NCBI RefSeq assembly: GCF_001039355.2
Contig: NW_019775631.1
Coordinates: forward strand, 140,957-204,956
Reading direction: 5' to 3'
DNA length: 64,000 nucleotides
From: Lingula anatina
Taxonomy: Eukaryota > Brachiopoda > Lingulata > Lingulida > Lingulidae
Position 1 is the stretch's first letter. Each line of letters opens with the position of its first letter. Positions 24,080 through 37,819 of the stretch are shown in pieces. Under the pieces are notes generated by a model. It saw only the letters and a program-made list of their open reading frames with translations. It did no database searches and was not told the origin of the DNA. Made by a program: the position numbers and the translations under genes.

Positions 24080-26248
24080 AATGTATCTTATGATGTGTAG
24101 CATTTTGGATCGTGACTGAGAAATGACGAATACTGCGAAAAAAGATTTTTCATTATGATACTAAAGACTGATTTCCAAGTTACTGAAGGTCCGTTTATTT
24201 CAGATTAACAAACGTACTAGGAAAGACGATGCTGTGAACATAGTTACGATTCTTTCATTCTCGTTACTTCGTGTAATGGCTTCTCGTGTTGATTAATATT
24301 AATATACTGAATTTGCGAACACGATAAGATTTCTAATTGCTTTTAGAAAAGCAACCAATATTTTTTACATTAAAGTACTAATCTTTCTTTTCTATTTTCA
24401 TAATTCTCAAGATCTCTGTCTAACAAATATTTTTGAGAGTGAAATATTTGAATAAATTGTCAAATTTAGCCAATTTTACTTCATTTTTACCTGAGAATCT
24501 AGAGAAAATAAAATGAACTTAACCCAAAGGTGAGTTAATAAGTAATTGCGTTAAATGTGACACCGCATCTCAGTTGCGTTAGTTGAGACGACTAACTAAC
24601 CAACACAATCACTTATTAACTCCAACAAAGGAGTTGCGCAACTCCTAGCAACAATCCAGTCAATCATTTGGGGACATAAAAACGTCTTGGTGCCGTCCCA
24701 GTCATTTAGAATCCAAAGAATGAGATGAAAAGTGAAATGCCTTTGTGGCATGAGAATTACTTATCTATGTTCAGTAAGTAACTGTAAAGTACTACGGAAA
24801 TAATTTAAGTCAGAAAACTGACACAGCAACACTTTTACAACTGTGTCAAGTGATTTCAAGGGAGATTTTCTTTAAATATAAGCATAAAGTAAGGTCAAAG
24901 TTGTCCACTGGTTTACAATAAATATAAAACCTAATACAACTAATTGGGAATATTTCATTATGAAATTTGACAAAGGCCGTAACAAAACTTTGTGCTTGTG
25001 TGTGATTCCAATCAGTTACTTTTATTGACACAATTATACAATCTTTAACTGATCGGCTTTTAGTTGAGAGAAATACCCAGGCTGCGCATAGTTGTGGGAT
25101 GTCAGAGTCATAGAGGACGAAATTCACTTTTTTCGCTGTATCTAGAATCTCGATGAAAAACTTTTCTAAAGTGTTTAGGCAAATAGAACACTATCTAATG
25201 CTCGTTGTAATAAAGAAACATTCATAAATCTTATGACAAGTTCAAAAGTGACCAATGTCACTGTTGCTTTGCCCTGACGTCTACGATAAAGCTATTTAGA
25301 GCAGTATGATAGTACATTTAAAGTCGAACCAAGACGTCTTCCAAGGTCATAACGAAGCACCTCTTAACATCTGAAGAACACCTTGGAACAGGTCTCGCGT
25401 GGGCCTAACGCTACCCCTATGATGACGTTATGATAACCCCGACCTTTATGAATAACTGTAAGTGTATGAATGCTGAGGTGGGCGAATATAAAGCACCGGG
25501 GAGGGAGAGAGGGAGGAAGAGAAACAAAATATATAGCAATGGAAATTTCTCTGCAAATCTCCCTCTGATCTTATTACCTTTTTACTTAACTTTAGTGCCT
25601 ATACTAGTCTAAATGTTAAAGTCGAGCTTTGTGACTTCGTATCAATTGACTTGGGATTTAATGTTTTTTCGATACAGATTTCGAAACATAATATATATCT
25701 GGTTGCTTTCGCCGAATCAGTGTTACTATTGACAGTCAGTTTGAACTAGTGACAGACACTACCATATACGGTACATTAGGTTGATAAATAAAGATTTGAA
25801 CTGCGTGATTACTTTCTTTACTTCACCATGAGGAACATAGTGGCCATTCCCAGAGCCTATCGTAATAACTTTGGATCGATCTATCTCCAAGGGGATTCTC
25901 ACTAAATTGCTATCAAGTTAAGCAGCTTAGTTGTCTTGCACGTCCTCTGAATCTGTTAGGGGGTCATTAAGTTTAGCGGCTTCAGTAGGCGTGCCAGACA
26001 TCTAAGCCGCCTAAGCTTAAAGCAATTTAGCGAGAAACCCCTTGGAGATAGATTGATCCTGTTAGATCGATCTAGGCATGGGAACCCAGTCTAAGGTCAA
26101 ATGATTGCATGATAATTTTTTATTTAATATAAGTAAAAGATAACTTTGGCCTTCGCTTCACACGCTTGACAAACTAAGTTGTAGAGCGATCCATCCTCTT
26201 TAAACTTGCTAACCGTTTTTGTAAAGTTGACCCCGAAGAAGTGACATA
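24080..26248. other. Intergenic between E and F
   Basis: No family exon or other gene is recognised. The only structured item is the family-1 foldback at 25843-26095. The 93-codon frame at 24846-25127 (-) has no recognisable product and no support. Confidence 0.4.
25843..26095. mobile_element. Foldback element family 1 upstream of gene F
   Basis: The left end is GGCCATTCCCAGA. The right end GGGAACCCAGTCTAAG matches the inverted CTTAGACTGGGTTCCC start of other copies. It lies 154 bases before the gene F start codon, so it may form part of that promoter region. Confidence 0.6.
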
Positions 26249-29191
26249 ATGAAGACTCTGGCAGTTTTGATCGCGATGGCGGCAACACTTGCGACTTGTA
26301 AGTATACAGCGATGCATGTGCTAAATCAAATTTAATAAGAGAAACTGTGTATTTCTATATTTTTCTTTAAATCCATCCCTTCTCTCCTCCTCTATCCTTC
26401 TCACTTTCTTACGCTAAAATGTGTGTTTGCGTATGTTTGTAGTCCTGTCCATAAGTATCCTATCCAAGATTTTTCCACACAAAGACGCCTTTTCTTCCAC
26501 ACGCCCTAATGGAGTACTAGTAACGTCTGATCGGAAAACACCGTAGTATTATATATTAGTCTTTCATGGTCTTTCTTAATCACTGTTACGACAATATGAC
26601 AATTTAAACCCACCTTCTTCACAAAGCTGTATATAATAGTGTCATTTTAATCCTGTATGCCCCTGAAGAGCCTTTGAGAGAATCAGATATAGGGCACTAA
26701 AATGGAAAAAGTCGCTTAAATTTGTTAACTTGTTTATATATATATATATATATACGTGTATGCGATCGTTGAACGCAAACGATCGTAGGCGATCATAAGG
26801 ATTTTTTCCGCCAAATCGAATCATCCTCAAAATAGAAAAGAATTATCCTACTCCTGAACCATTGCTCGACCCGTCGTGATTTAGTTTTAAATGGCTGACC
26901 ACATACGTAGTCTGACATATTTTATTTTGTTTCAGTAGGAAATTTTAACATCAGGTTCTTAGTTAGAAGGAGTTTAATAATTTAAGGACCTTTGGGACAT
27001 ATAAGTAGTTTTGCAGGATATGTAGACATGCCTGCATAGCATACGGTTTTAGGGCATTTTCAAGCACAAATAGTATTCAGTGTGTGTGTAACGCGCCTGC
27101 ATGCGTATACATGTGTGTTTGTGCTTGCGCTCTCGTGTAGGGGTGGATGGTTTTAAAACAAAAGGAGGCACTTAAAAACCATTATATACACTGACAAGTG
27201 AAAATTTCCACTGTAGGCCATTCTTCCTTTTAATCGAATAGATGGGATTTCAAAAAGACAAAAATTAAAAAAAAAAAATTTTTATAGCTCTGAGAACCCT
27301 CATAAGTCTCCCTCTTAAAAAGGCGAGATATACTATACTTGCGATGAATTATTTTGCCTGGTCTCACCAAGCATCGTTTTAACAAAATTCATTTTAACAT
27401 TACGTTTGTACTCTTATACCAGAACTATTACTAGCTGTCACAAACTCGATACTTTAACCGATTTCATGACTTCTAAAACAGCTAGAAGGGTCTCTGATAG
27501 AGATTATATATTTTACACTGACCAAAGAAAGTAGACGATTTTGGTGACATAAAACATCCGTGTTGCCTTGGCATCCTTGTGAGTGCCCTCACCTAACCTA
27601 ACCACCTGTTAACACCTTAGCTCAGGGGTGGCTGAAAAAGAGACCGGTGCAAACAAACCGGCTAATTCTGGAAAAAACCGCTTTATCTGGGACGGTGCTG
27701 GATTCGTGCTGATGGCGCATTCAGGTGATAGACCGGGCAATGGTATCTACTTCCTTGTTGCTGATAATCATTTTTGGAACACTTGTAATGCGCATGCGTT
27801 ACGGTTGGCTTACGTGACTTCAATGGGTAATTTTCCACTGCTACCCTGTAGGTAGAAAAAAGTGCCTAGAAAATTGTTGCATCTAAAACGATGTTTCTAT
27901 ATGTGAACAAAGAGGGAAAGTAGCGAAGACTCCTACCGGGTAAAAAATTCCAACTTGGAAATACATGTACAGTTACCTGGTAGTTAATTGACGTACGTCT
28001 TTCATTCACAACTTTGGCGTCTCCCAATATATTTAGGCCTTGTTAAATTTAGTATTCAGACAGTGCAAGTTTGAATGATCTCCCAGACCAAAAAGCCATA
28101 AAAGGGAACAAACAGAGAGGGTAACTGTTTTGAGCAACTTCATACCTTGCTTCATTTTAGAAACTGGGCCTACAATACAGAAGTCAAATATATATTTTAC
28201 AATTACCAATATATCTGACGTAAACATTCAAAACTACCAGGAACTCCAGAAAAAAATAACCAAGAAAATAAAGTCAGTTTTTTGTGGAGTTGCATAGTAA
28301 ACAATGAACGTCGAACGTAGAAAAAAATAATGTGAATTTTTGTCTGAACAAGTGTTAATAAATGTCTCTTTAACACACAAAGAGTTTGCTATAACTAAGG
28401 TCAGTAACCATGATTTAAAGATGATAAGAGGGCGATATGCAAAGCCCAAGACCCCAACAGATAGACCGAACATGCTCCCTCTGTGACGCGACTGAGGTGA
28501 GATACACATAACTAATATACCGTATTTGTACATTCTGCAACCGTGAAAAACCCTAAGTGACGAGTCCCTGCAAATTCCGATTTCAGACAGATTTTATTTT
28601 TTAAATTTATCTTTTAGGTAATGCCTTAAACTGCTACGATTGCAGCGGCTTTAAGAACGAAGGATGCGGAGAGACCTTCAATGTTACTAGCGCCATCAAG
28701 GTGACCTGTGACACAGCGTGCTTGAAGACCATAACTATATCTGTCATCGGTACAACAGAAACTATAAGTTTTTGCCATAATAAAGAACTTTTCTTTGTTA
28801 GAGTGATGACGAAATTTTAAGGAGTATTTTATCTTTTTATCTATTAGTCATTCTATCTGCCTATTTGATTATTTATTTCGAATGTTTGTTATTTCTATCT
28901 ACCTGTCTCTTTATTATTAAATTGATTTACTAATTTATTATCTCATTTATTCATGAATTTATACAATCCCATCCAGGGCCATATACGCATTACACCAGAA
29001 AATGTGCAGACGAGGCTCCTAGTTCCTTGACTTGCTCTAAGAACGAAGGGGAAATCAACGGAGTCAAGACCGGTTCCTTCGAGGCCTGCTTCTGCAACAC
29101 TGAATTGTGCAACTTCGCCTCAAACTTGCTGCCCTCTATCGTCCAGACCATCATGATAGTCGCTGCAGCTTTTTTCTACCAGAAGTTTTAA
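26249..29191 (+). CDS. Ly6/LU three-finger GPI-anchored-type protein, copy F (complete)
   Basis: Exons are 26249-26297, 28618-28749 and 28977-29191, giving 131 codons plus TAA. The signal peptide is MKTLAVLIAMAATLAT. Exon 2 reads CNALNCYDCSG, GCGET, TCDTACLK; exon 3 has RKCADE, LTCSK, ACFC and ELCN. The tail is CNFASNLLPSIVQTIMIVA ending YQKF. It is more divergent than B, D or E: Asn replaces Asp at the start of the mature chain, the usual RGC is RKC, and Phe replaces Ser after the terminal Asn, close to the expected GPI attachment site. All ten cysteines are intact. Confidence 0.88.
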
Positions 29192-30666
29192 AATCCGTTA
29201 TGTAGCATTTTGAACTGCGACCGAGAAATGAAATACCCTCCTCCAGAGCGTCAGATATTATAGGCACATTTTCCACATTTCCATTTTTTCATTTTTTGGA
29301 ATTGTGGAAAATGTGAAAATAATGTCTGCCACCCTGGTAGAGGGGTGAAATCAAAGAGGATTTTGCTTGGATAATTTTACTGCTTACCATCTTGCAAATT
29401 ATTTTAGAGGCCCATTAATTTCAGATTAGAAAACTAAAATTATCTACCCAGCTAACAAAATAGCCATTGTGCAAAACTTCTGCCGTTTGTCGTGAAAATA
29501 GTAACTTGTAGGATCTTTTCATTCTCAATATTTTGTAAGATGCATTTTCATGTTGATACAATAGCACTGCAAAATAATAAAGTCATTATATCATTATATT
29601 ATAATTATTTGCTTTGAATTGACACCTAATGAAATGGACATTTTACTTACAGCAACCTATAGGCCTATATGTATACTTTCATATTTGCATAATTCTGAAA
29701 AATTACAAGGTATTATCTATTTGATTACGAGACTTAAAACCTACTTACATGTATAAACAAATCTAGCCAATTTTAAAGATATTGTAACTCTTTATTATTA
29801 TCCAGATACTAAAAATGGGGTTTTTCCTGCACCTTAATATTTAATAATGCATCTGTTTTTGTGCTGATTAAAAACAATAAAAATCTCTCGAAAATATTAT
29901 ATGTCGGCATTATATTTCTTCTTGTACATGTAGTGTATAAAAGCATAAGCAACTCAAAGCTTTAACCATTAATTTAACCCCTGTCTATTTTGAGGTGAGA
30001 TAGCAATCGGGATGGGAAGTAACTTCATACCTAAACAAGATTCTATCACGAAAATTGGTAGAGTTGACCAAGAGTGTAAAGGTTACTATCCCGTGCCTTT
30101 ATTTTGGTTTAAATGCTTTTGTTCTGGAGTAATGAGCCCCTAATTAGAGATTTTCATTAAACAAAGGCATTATTTTGCTTTATCACGATAAAATTTGAAC
30201 TAAGACTTTTAAAGATAATTGCTGGCAGGTGAATGGAGTACTTAATGGTTTCATTAAAACGGTGATTGTGCTCAGGTGCTAGGGTAAAAGAGAAATTTGT
30301 GAAACCGATTTTGCAGTTTTTACCCCAAAATCTCAATTTTGACGTCACCCAAAAGATGGCATATGCGCAAACGTTAATGAATTTAGTCACTCAACGCTGA
30401 CGATTTATCTATTAGCCAAAAGAATGTATGTAAGGCATTAAATAAAGAGATTTGGAAGAAGGGTCACAATATTCTTAATCGATGTTTTCAGTAGAAAAAG
30501 TGAAGAAAGAGATATTGGCAACTAATGATATCGACATTTTAAAAATGAACAGTAATATTTAAATTTACTTTTCATGTTTTCATAATTTCGAGACTAAAAA
30601 GTGATTGTATGGCCAAGAATTTGTTGAATGTAAATGCTTCGCTGTGCTGGAGGACGCGCTCAAGCT

Positions 30667-30697
<31 letters not shown>

Positions 30698-31755
30698 TGA
30701 GACGATCAGCTGACCAACAAAATCACTTGTAAGCTAAAACTGACCAATGTCTATTGGAATACACTGAACTGCGTTCTTTCTGCGTCCTTTGTACGACCAT
30801 GAAACTGGACAGGTCGCCATTGGACGCTCAAAGAACGCACAGTGGTCACTAAGATCGCACACATATACTAAGTACACGAGAACGCCTCTGTGCAAATAGA
30901 TATTTGTCATTGGGGTTAAAAAAAGAGAGAGAGACGAACGATATTTCCGTTATCAGAATGGATGTAATTGATGCAATTTTCGTGATAAAAAGCAATTTTA
31001 AAATGATAAAGTTGAGTAAGAAATTTATGTAGGATTTAAGGGCACTCCCTCGAATTCTTGTTTTAGCCCATTTTACCGGGTACACTGGTGGGTGTCCTTT
31101 TACGATAAAAAATGTGGACAGTAAGCCTCGATCGTGTTCTCAGAGGTCTATCTATGTGTGTCAATAAAGAGAGCACTTGAAATTAGTGTTTTTTTTTCAT
31201 GTTGAAGACTTGAACGACTAACTTATTTTTAAAATATTAACAATAATAAATGTATACCGGTAACATGATGAAAAAAAAAATTTTGTTGGAATTTAATGTC
31301 TCCTACACGCCCAAGACATAGTTTTGTAACGAGGCGCAGGCATTTGCTGTCTGTGATGTTAGAAGATACGTAATGACACAATGAGGTGTCCCCTAGGTGG
31401 CAGTTCTCGCGGGAGCCATGATAATCCTGCACGTTAAGTGACTGCCGTATTAATCTTTAAAAGAAAAAAAAAAAGCAGTGAACCGGTAACAAAATTTGTT
31501 TTTGTTCTATTGTGCGTTTGAAACCCCGTTCTTTTGTAGCACTGTTATTCTAACCCCGATATGAAAATGGCTCACCTTTTCTTGTAGCCATAGTAACCGG
31601 ATATTGTTTATGTTATGAAGGCTGCTGGGTACTTTCATAGGAGGCGAAAAAAACTGCACAAGCCGACTGACAAACAAAACGGTGGGATTTACCTGCTCTC
31701 TGAAGTTATTTACAGTGCAACGTTGTAGTAAAGTAGACTTTCGAGAAGAAGCAAG
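29192..31755. other. Intergenic between F and G
   Basis: It contains a small family-2 foldback, a TG microsatellite at 30672-30697 and, from about 31250, the start of the G/I duplication unit. No exon is recognised. Confidence 0.4.
29234..29346. mobile_element. Small family-2 foldback
   Basis: The outer ends ACCCTCCTCCAGAGCG and CCCTGGTAGAGGGGT match family 2. The interior is an unrelated short palindrome around CATTTTCCACATTT and AAATGTG. It lies in the 3' flank of gene F. Confidence 0.55.
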
Positions 31756-34700
31756 ATGAAGACCCTGGCAGTTTTGATCGCGCTGGCTGTGACACTGGCA
31801 ACTTGTAAGTACACGGTATATTGTGATGATCGTGTTACATCAAACTGTCTAAAAGAAAAGGTGTGCTTGAATTGCTCTACTTTTTATTACACAAATTACT
31901 TTTTATTAATCAAATTTTGCTTTAAATTCTTTCTACATATGTGCGCGCGCGCGCTCGCATGTGTGTGCACTTGTGGGGGAGGAAGGATGATTCTAAAACA
32001 AAAGTGCGACATTTCCAAACCAGCATTTACAAACCAGCTTTTTTCAGGTTATAATTTTCATTTTAAGAGCATTTTCCCTTAGGTACACTGAATGGAAGGG
32101 ACTTCTAGAAGAGACAAAACAATGATTTTAATAAGTTTAAGGTCAAGCCACTTTCGCTTTGCAGAATTGCGCAGTAATGATCGATTCGGTTCCACGTAAA
32201 AAACATCAAGGTGAGAACGCCTTGATTCATCTTGTGCGGTCCCGCCTGGCACCGTTTTAACAAAAGTCGTTTATACACTAACCCCAGGAAGAAGTTGATT
32301 TCGTTGCCATAAAACATCTTTGTTGTCCTGGGAACACGGTGTTAACCCTCAGTTAACCAAACCACATGTTATCACCTTGGCTCAGGGGTTGCTAAAAAGA
32401 CCGGTGCAACAAACCGTCTGCTTCCGGAAAAAACTGATTTGTCTGAGACGGTGCTGAATTCGGCAAATGGCGCATTCAGGCGGTAATCCGAGCCCCAGAC
32501 ATTAAGTCTTATGTGACGTGTCAAGTTTGACCTGCCTCCTTCCACTGCATGACATCATTGTTCTCGCGCAGGCGCACCCTTCTGTGATAACGGCTGTATA
32601 TACAATACGCACTGTTGCACAAATCGAAATAATAATGCAGAGCCGGTGAAGAGGTATTAGGGAGGATACTGCCAATATTACGTATCACAAGCTTGAAGTT
32701 ACAGGTTAAAATTACTGATTTGTATTTGAAAATTTCAGTTTTAATCTAATATTATTATTTTATCATTATTTTAAAAAATAAACTACTACTCACATCATTA
32801 CCTGAGTTGAATATTGGCAAAAATAAGCTGAGCTGAGATTGTTCAGTTTTATGAATAATCGATGATAATCGATGAGTTTACATTATACATTGTTGCGGTT
32901 TTGGTGGAACCCATTGTGGACTGAAGTGTTTATTTTTTCATAATTAGTTACACTGAGGTGGAATTCAAGGTTTTATCGGGATTTTTTGGCCTCAATTCGA
33001 TTTTTTTTTTTTTTTTTTTTTGAAAAAAAAGCAATTATTCCTACTCACGCATTGATCATCTTGCGAACATGGCCTACACTTGGATTCAATGTTTTATACC
33101 ATTCCTAAATAAATAATTTAGCTCTAAATGTCTGAAGGCCATATGTCTTACTGTACATATTAAAATGTTTAGTAGACGTCAAATGCTTTAATTTGTTTTT
33201 AATTCCTGAATTGGAAAGTTAAGTAGCCTAACTTTGCTGGATATTTGGACAAGACCAAAATGGCATTGGGACATTTTTATACACGCATAGTATACCTGTG
33301 CAAATATATAAGATATAAATTTGTATCATTTAGATATCCGGGATACTGATTGCATCTGGTTTTAGGAGAGTTCGATTTATATACATATTCTCTTTGTACG
33401 GAATTATACATTGAACGTAAGAGCTTTAACCTACCGTTTTTATCAAATTGAAATACTATCCAGGTAGAGTTGAAATTCAACCGTGTTTAACTACCATGCA
33501 AAACTTTAATACAGACGAGAGAGATTGAGAAGGTTTCATATATATATGTACAGTAACATTACTTTCTATGTGTTACTGTACATATATATATGTACAGTAA
33601 CATTACTTTCTATGTGTTTAAATGATCAGTAATTTACTCTTAAGAGCTTTTATTAATTTTAGTTGTACTTTCACAGGTTTGAGTCTCTCATAACCTTTAG
33701 TAGGGTGGATTTAATTTTTAAACGTGAGACGTTAATTAAATCGTTATTATTATTACTATACAGACACCTGGGATAAGCAAGTGCAGTGTTTATAACCCTC
33801 CGTGGGTTACCTCACTGTGCGTAGCTAATATTCATTTTAGGAACGACACCGCAGAAGGACACCATAAATATCCGCTGTAATAATTTAATACCCAGTTTAT
33901 TTTAATTCTTTTTTTTTTAACATTACTCCTTCAGGTGACGCATTTCTCTGCTACAGCTGTTACGGTTCCGAGAGTTCCTCGTGTGGAGAGATATTCAGTG
34001 AAAGCAGCGTAAATACAGTGACCTGTTACACTGCGTGCTACAAGACCGTTAGCACATTGGATACCTTTCTAGGTAAAGTACAAAAAATAAAATATCGTCT
34101 ACCAAATAAAAAAACACGGACGGATCCAGGCTAATTTGAAGGGGGGGGGGGGGGGGGTCCACCGATACGAAGCTACCTTGGCGTGGGGTTCGGGGCCTGC
34201 TGAAGGGCCGCAAAATTTTTGGTATTTTAGAGGGGGAACTGTGCCATTTCGTTCTGTCGAGAACTATGATTCGGCTAGTCGAAATTCTAATTTGAGGAGG
34301 GACCATTGGATTTTCAGAAATCGAAGGGGGTCAGGACCCTCTCACCCCCATAAGTCCGTCACTGTGAACTTCACTTATCTGTATAAAAGAGTTCTATAAT
34401 AATTTTAAGGACAATAAATTGATTAATACAGTTGTTTATTTGGCTGGCTATTTGTTCAGTTAGTTAGGAGGTAGGTCAGTCGAATATCTTTTATTTATCT
34501 ATCTCATTAACTCTTTTTACCAATTTTATTAATTAAGTTGTTTGTTTTTTCATCAAACTATGCCATTTAATTCAGGCTCTCGCACCGTGTACACCAGGGG
34601 ATGCGCCTCAGGTTCTTATAATCCCATTACCTGTGCCAGTAGTAGTAGTGGCACCTCCGGCTACAGTGGATCCACGGTGTATTGCAATTGCGGCAGCAAT

Positions 34701-34799
34701 TTGTGCAACTCCGCCTCTACCCTGCTGCCCTCTATCGTCCAGATCGTCGTGTTTTTCGCTGCAGCTTGTTCTGTCAAACGTTTTAAATACATTGCATGA
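31756..34799 (+). CDS. Ly6/LU protein, copy G (altered C terminus)
   Basis: Exons are 31756-31804, 33935-34072 and 34576-34799, giving 136 codons plus TGA. The signal peptide is MKTLAVLIALAVTLAT. Exon 2 has LCYSCYG, SCGEI, TCYTACYKT; exon 3 has RGC, ITCASSSSG, YCNC and NLCN. The tail is TLLPSIVQIVVFFAAACSV and then KRFKYIA, instead of the family ending FFQKF followed by a stop. The reading frame therefore runs into what is 3' UTR in the relatives. The added basic, polar residues could weaken a GPI signal, which should end hydrophobic. Intron 2 holds a G homopolymer run at about 34140-34157. Confidence 0.86.
33540..33619. repeat. Local palindromic tandem duplication in intron 1 of G
   Basis: ATATATATATGTACAGTAAC and the following TTACTTTCTATGTGTT occur twice, and the centre GTTACTGTACATATATATAT can pair with the flanks. 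The sister intron of gene I (about 40915) has a single, shorter version. Confidence 0.6.
33700..33765. mobile_element. Non-LTR retroelement-like 3' tail
   Basis: A GGGTGGATTTAATTTTTAAACGTGAGACGTTAATTAAATCG-type end, followed by short ATT repeats, resembles the 3' terminus of CR1/L2-type elements. It is repeated at about 41025-41085 in gene I. No reverse transcriptase is present. Confidence 0.3.
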
Positions 34800-36699
34800 T
34801 ATATAGCGTTTGAGACTGTGAGCTGAAATATCAAGAAGTGAAACATAGAACTTTAAGAAAGGTTTCCAATTATTTTCATGGATTATTTTATTTCTTTTTT
34901 ATTTTATTTACTTTCCTTCTCGTGATTTCATAACTATCAGCCCCGCAGCCCGCAATGCAAAGGGGGGTTCTTTTTCTGAAATAGTGGACCTTTTACAATG
35001 AAAACTTCGTGTACCTAGACAAAATTTTACTCAAAATGGACCTTTTCCCGGCAAAAGGGCGTTTTTTTCGAACCCCCATTTAGAGCACAACCATTTAGAC
35101 AAGTAGTTTTTATATATAGGTATCAATCATTAAATAATATAACGTAATGATTTTATATCATTTCTTAAATTTTGAATAGCTTAGTGTAACAGCACATGTA
35201 TGTACATGTACACTGCACTTTCAATGTTTTTTAATGGTTTACTAATGTTTTCATGTATATTTTATGTGATATTCAGTCTCTCATAGTTCTGTATAGAACT
35301 GTCACGTTTTGCTGTTCTTAATTTGTATTCCTTTTTTTATGGGTGAGACTTAAATAAAATATCTTGATCTTGATTTTGGTATTATATTCTTATTACTACA
35401 TGTAACTTCGTTTACACTGTCAAGCCGCAGCAGCATGGGCACGAATAATAAAGAAGTGCTTATTCAACTTGGCTACTGAAAAATATTATGTTGCCACGTT
35501 AAAGGTTACACAAATTATGCAAATTATCATTCCATATAACAGTGAACATTGAGAGTGTGTACATTAATGTACACACTTTGTGTAATATTTGCATAATTTT
35601 GACTTTCTCCATTATTATCACTGTTTTATACTAAAGAAAGTACCCTCCAGTATGGACATAAATAACCACAATTGAAAAGTAATGTAAAAAAAACTTTACA
35701 TTATGTGTGTGTGTCACTGACTTATATATATTGTACTGGCACAGTATGTTCATTGTTTTATTTTATTATTATTATTTTTTTTTTTTTTTTGGAATGCCGT
35801 TGGTACGTATGTCAAAGAGACCGTGATCGTACAGTGTATGGCATTAAACTTGCCTAAACACTTAATTGCTGGGTAACCGTCCTTGATTGGTTTTAATATC
35901 TCGAGGACTTGGCTCTCGTATATCTTCATATGTATACTGTACAAGTTCCTAACCACTCTCCCTACCGTGCGAATACAATCGTATATTGTGTAATAAATAT
36001 AATAAGTAAAAAGGCAAACAAAGGAAGTGGAGTGTAGCGTTTTACCGATATAAGAGGTGGCCTCGCGGAGGCTATTTGGGATGCTCTTCCAAGCTGTAAG
36101 AATGAGTTGTTCTCTGAATTACTCTGAATTACATATTTTTTGACAACTAAAAAATAATGACCTGTGACAAATAAGTAACGATTTTTTTAGTTTATAAAGC
36201 CGTCGACCACGCAGGCTATTTATTGCGTTATTTAAAATAAACACTGTAGACATTTTCTGAGACGTTAGACATCATACCCGTTTCCTGTCAAGCTGAAAAT
36301 GTTCTACTTTAGTAAAAAATAAACTAGTTAGTGCTGTAAGCGACATCAACGAAAGTGTTAATTTTAGTCTGTATGTTTTTTTTTTTTTTTTTTTAAAGCA
36401 GATCTAGTAATTTGTTTTTTGGTGTTTTAATTTGCTAGACTGATGTAAGTGAAGTTCCACTGGACCCACATGTATATGTTGAGAACCAGTGATATACATG
36501 TATATGCATTAAAATATACACACATATACATGTAAATATTTAGTAATTTATCAGTTCATATCTAATTTCACTCCCGCGCTGCACTAAGGTGGTATCCTGG
36601 GCCTCTCGAAAGATAAATTTACAACGCTGCATCCAAGGGACAGAACGTAGAATATAAACTCCCCGCCAGTTTTCATTTTCAGACAGTACATCTTTAAAG
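34800..36699. repeat. Intergenic segment present three times
   Basis: Positions 34930-36125 recur at 42095-43400 and 47610-48830. The shared part includes a tail ending AATAAAATATCTTGATCTTG, typical of a non-LTR element with a short tandem terminal word. It also includes an antisense 64-68 codon frame (NNSFLQLG, then KRYTPLPLFAFLL) that is kept only because the DNA is duplicated. No Ly6 exon is seen. Confidence 0.65.
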
Positions 36700-37292
36700 G
36701 TGATGCACTAAAATGCTATTACTGTAACAGTCTTTTCAACGAAGGGTAAGGAGAGGCCTTCAGTGCTACTATCACCACTACAGTGGCCTGTGACATCGCG
36801 TGCGTGAAGATAGTTACTACAGGGAAGGACCCTGTTCGAGGTACAACAGAAAAAGATTCTTTTTATTAACGATAATAAATAACGGTGTTCTTTTGGATAA
36901 AAGAGTTCCGACTAAATTATAAGGAAAATTAATTGATTAGTTAATATTTTTTTTTATCTGTCTGTCTATTCATTTATCCATTTCGTAAATATAATTGCTA
37001 TTTTTTATCTGCCATCTCTTTAATAATGATTAGCATAATTCATTAACTTTTTTTTTTCGTCAATTTGTACCATCCAGGGTCAACTGTAACGGCCTACTCA
37101 CGGAGCTGCGAAGCTCCACCTCCAGGTACTATGTCTTGCACCGAGAAGACCGATGGAGAAGGGGTCTACAGCGTCTCCACTAAAATTTGCTTTTGTAACA
37201 GCGACTTGTGCAACTTGGCCTCAAACCTGCTGCCCTCTATTGTCCAGATTGCCATAATTGCTGTTGCAGGTCTTTTCTTCCAGATGATTTAG
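36700..37292 (+). pseudogene. Ly6/LU copy H, pseudogene
   Basis: Exon 2 is at 36700-36840 and exon 3 at 37078-37292. Exon 2 starts like the others (DALKCYYCNS) but has TAA where the relatives have the TGC of the third cysteine, in the context NEG-stop-GEAF. The remaining pattern ACDIACVK also has Ile in a normally Thr position. The acceptor before exon 2 has lost its pyrimidine tract (TCTTTAAAG). No signal-peptide exon could be found between 34800 and 36700. Exon 3 is intact, with RSC, MSC, ICFC, DLCN, NLLPSIVQIAIIAVAG and FFQMI. Loss looks recent relative to the age of the array. Confidence 0.8.
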
Positions 37293-37771
37293 AATACATA
37301 ATATGTGTCCGAAAATAAAAGCACACTTAAAATTGGCGACAAATAGTAACGGCATTTAACGAACTACAATCTTCTTCTATACCTTTATAATTCTGTAAAT
37401 CTATAGCCTATATATGTATTTAAGATAATGAGACTGAATTTTTTCATTTAATTTGTCATATGTACCTACTTCTTCTAAGCGTTTCCCTCGAAATAAATCG
37501 AAAATGAGAGGAACTGAAGTAGAAAACAATAATTTGATCGAATTAAGAAAACCTGTTATACACAATTGTGTGAGATGTGACACCAGAATCTGGGTTTTGT
37601 TAGTTGAGACGATCACTTACGAGCTAGAACAGATCAGAACAATATGAAGGGGGAAATGCTTGTTACTATGAATTCGCTGGAGTGTCCTTAAAATCTATAT
37701 AAATTTCTTATTCAAACTTACCTTTTCAAAATCACTATTTATCACAAAAATAGCATATTTGCGCTGGCCAT

Positions 37772-37790
37772 TGGGGGGGGGGGGGGGGGG
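37772..37790. repeat. Poly-G run
   Basis: A homopolymer of about 18-19 G next to the transposase relic. Its length is prone to sequencing error. Confidence 0.8.
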
Positions 37791-37819
37791 GCTGGATCGC
37801 GTTCGCATATAACCAGCCT

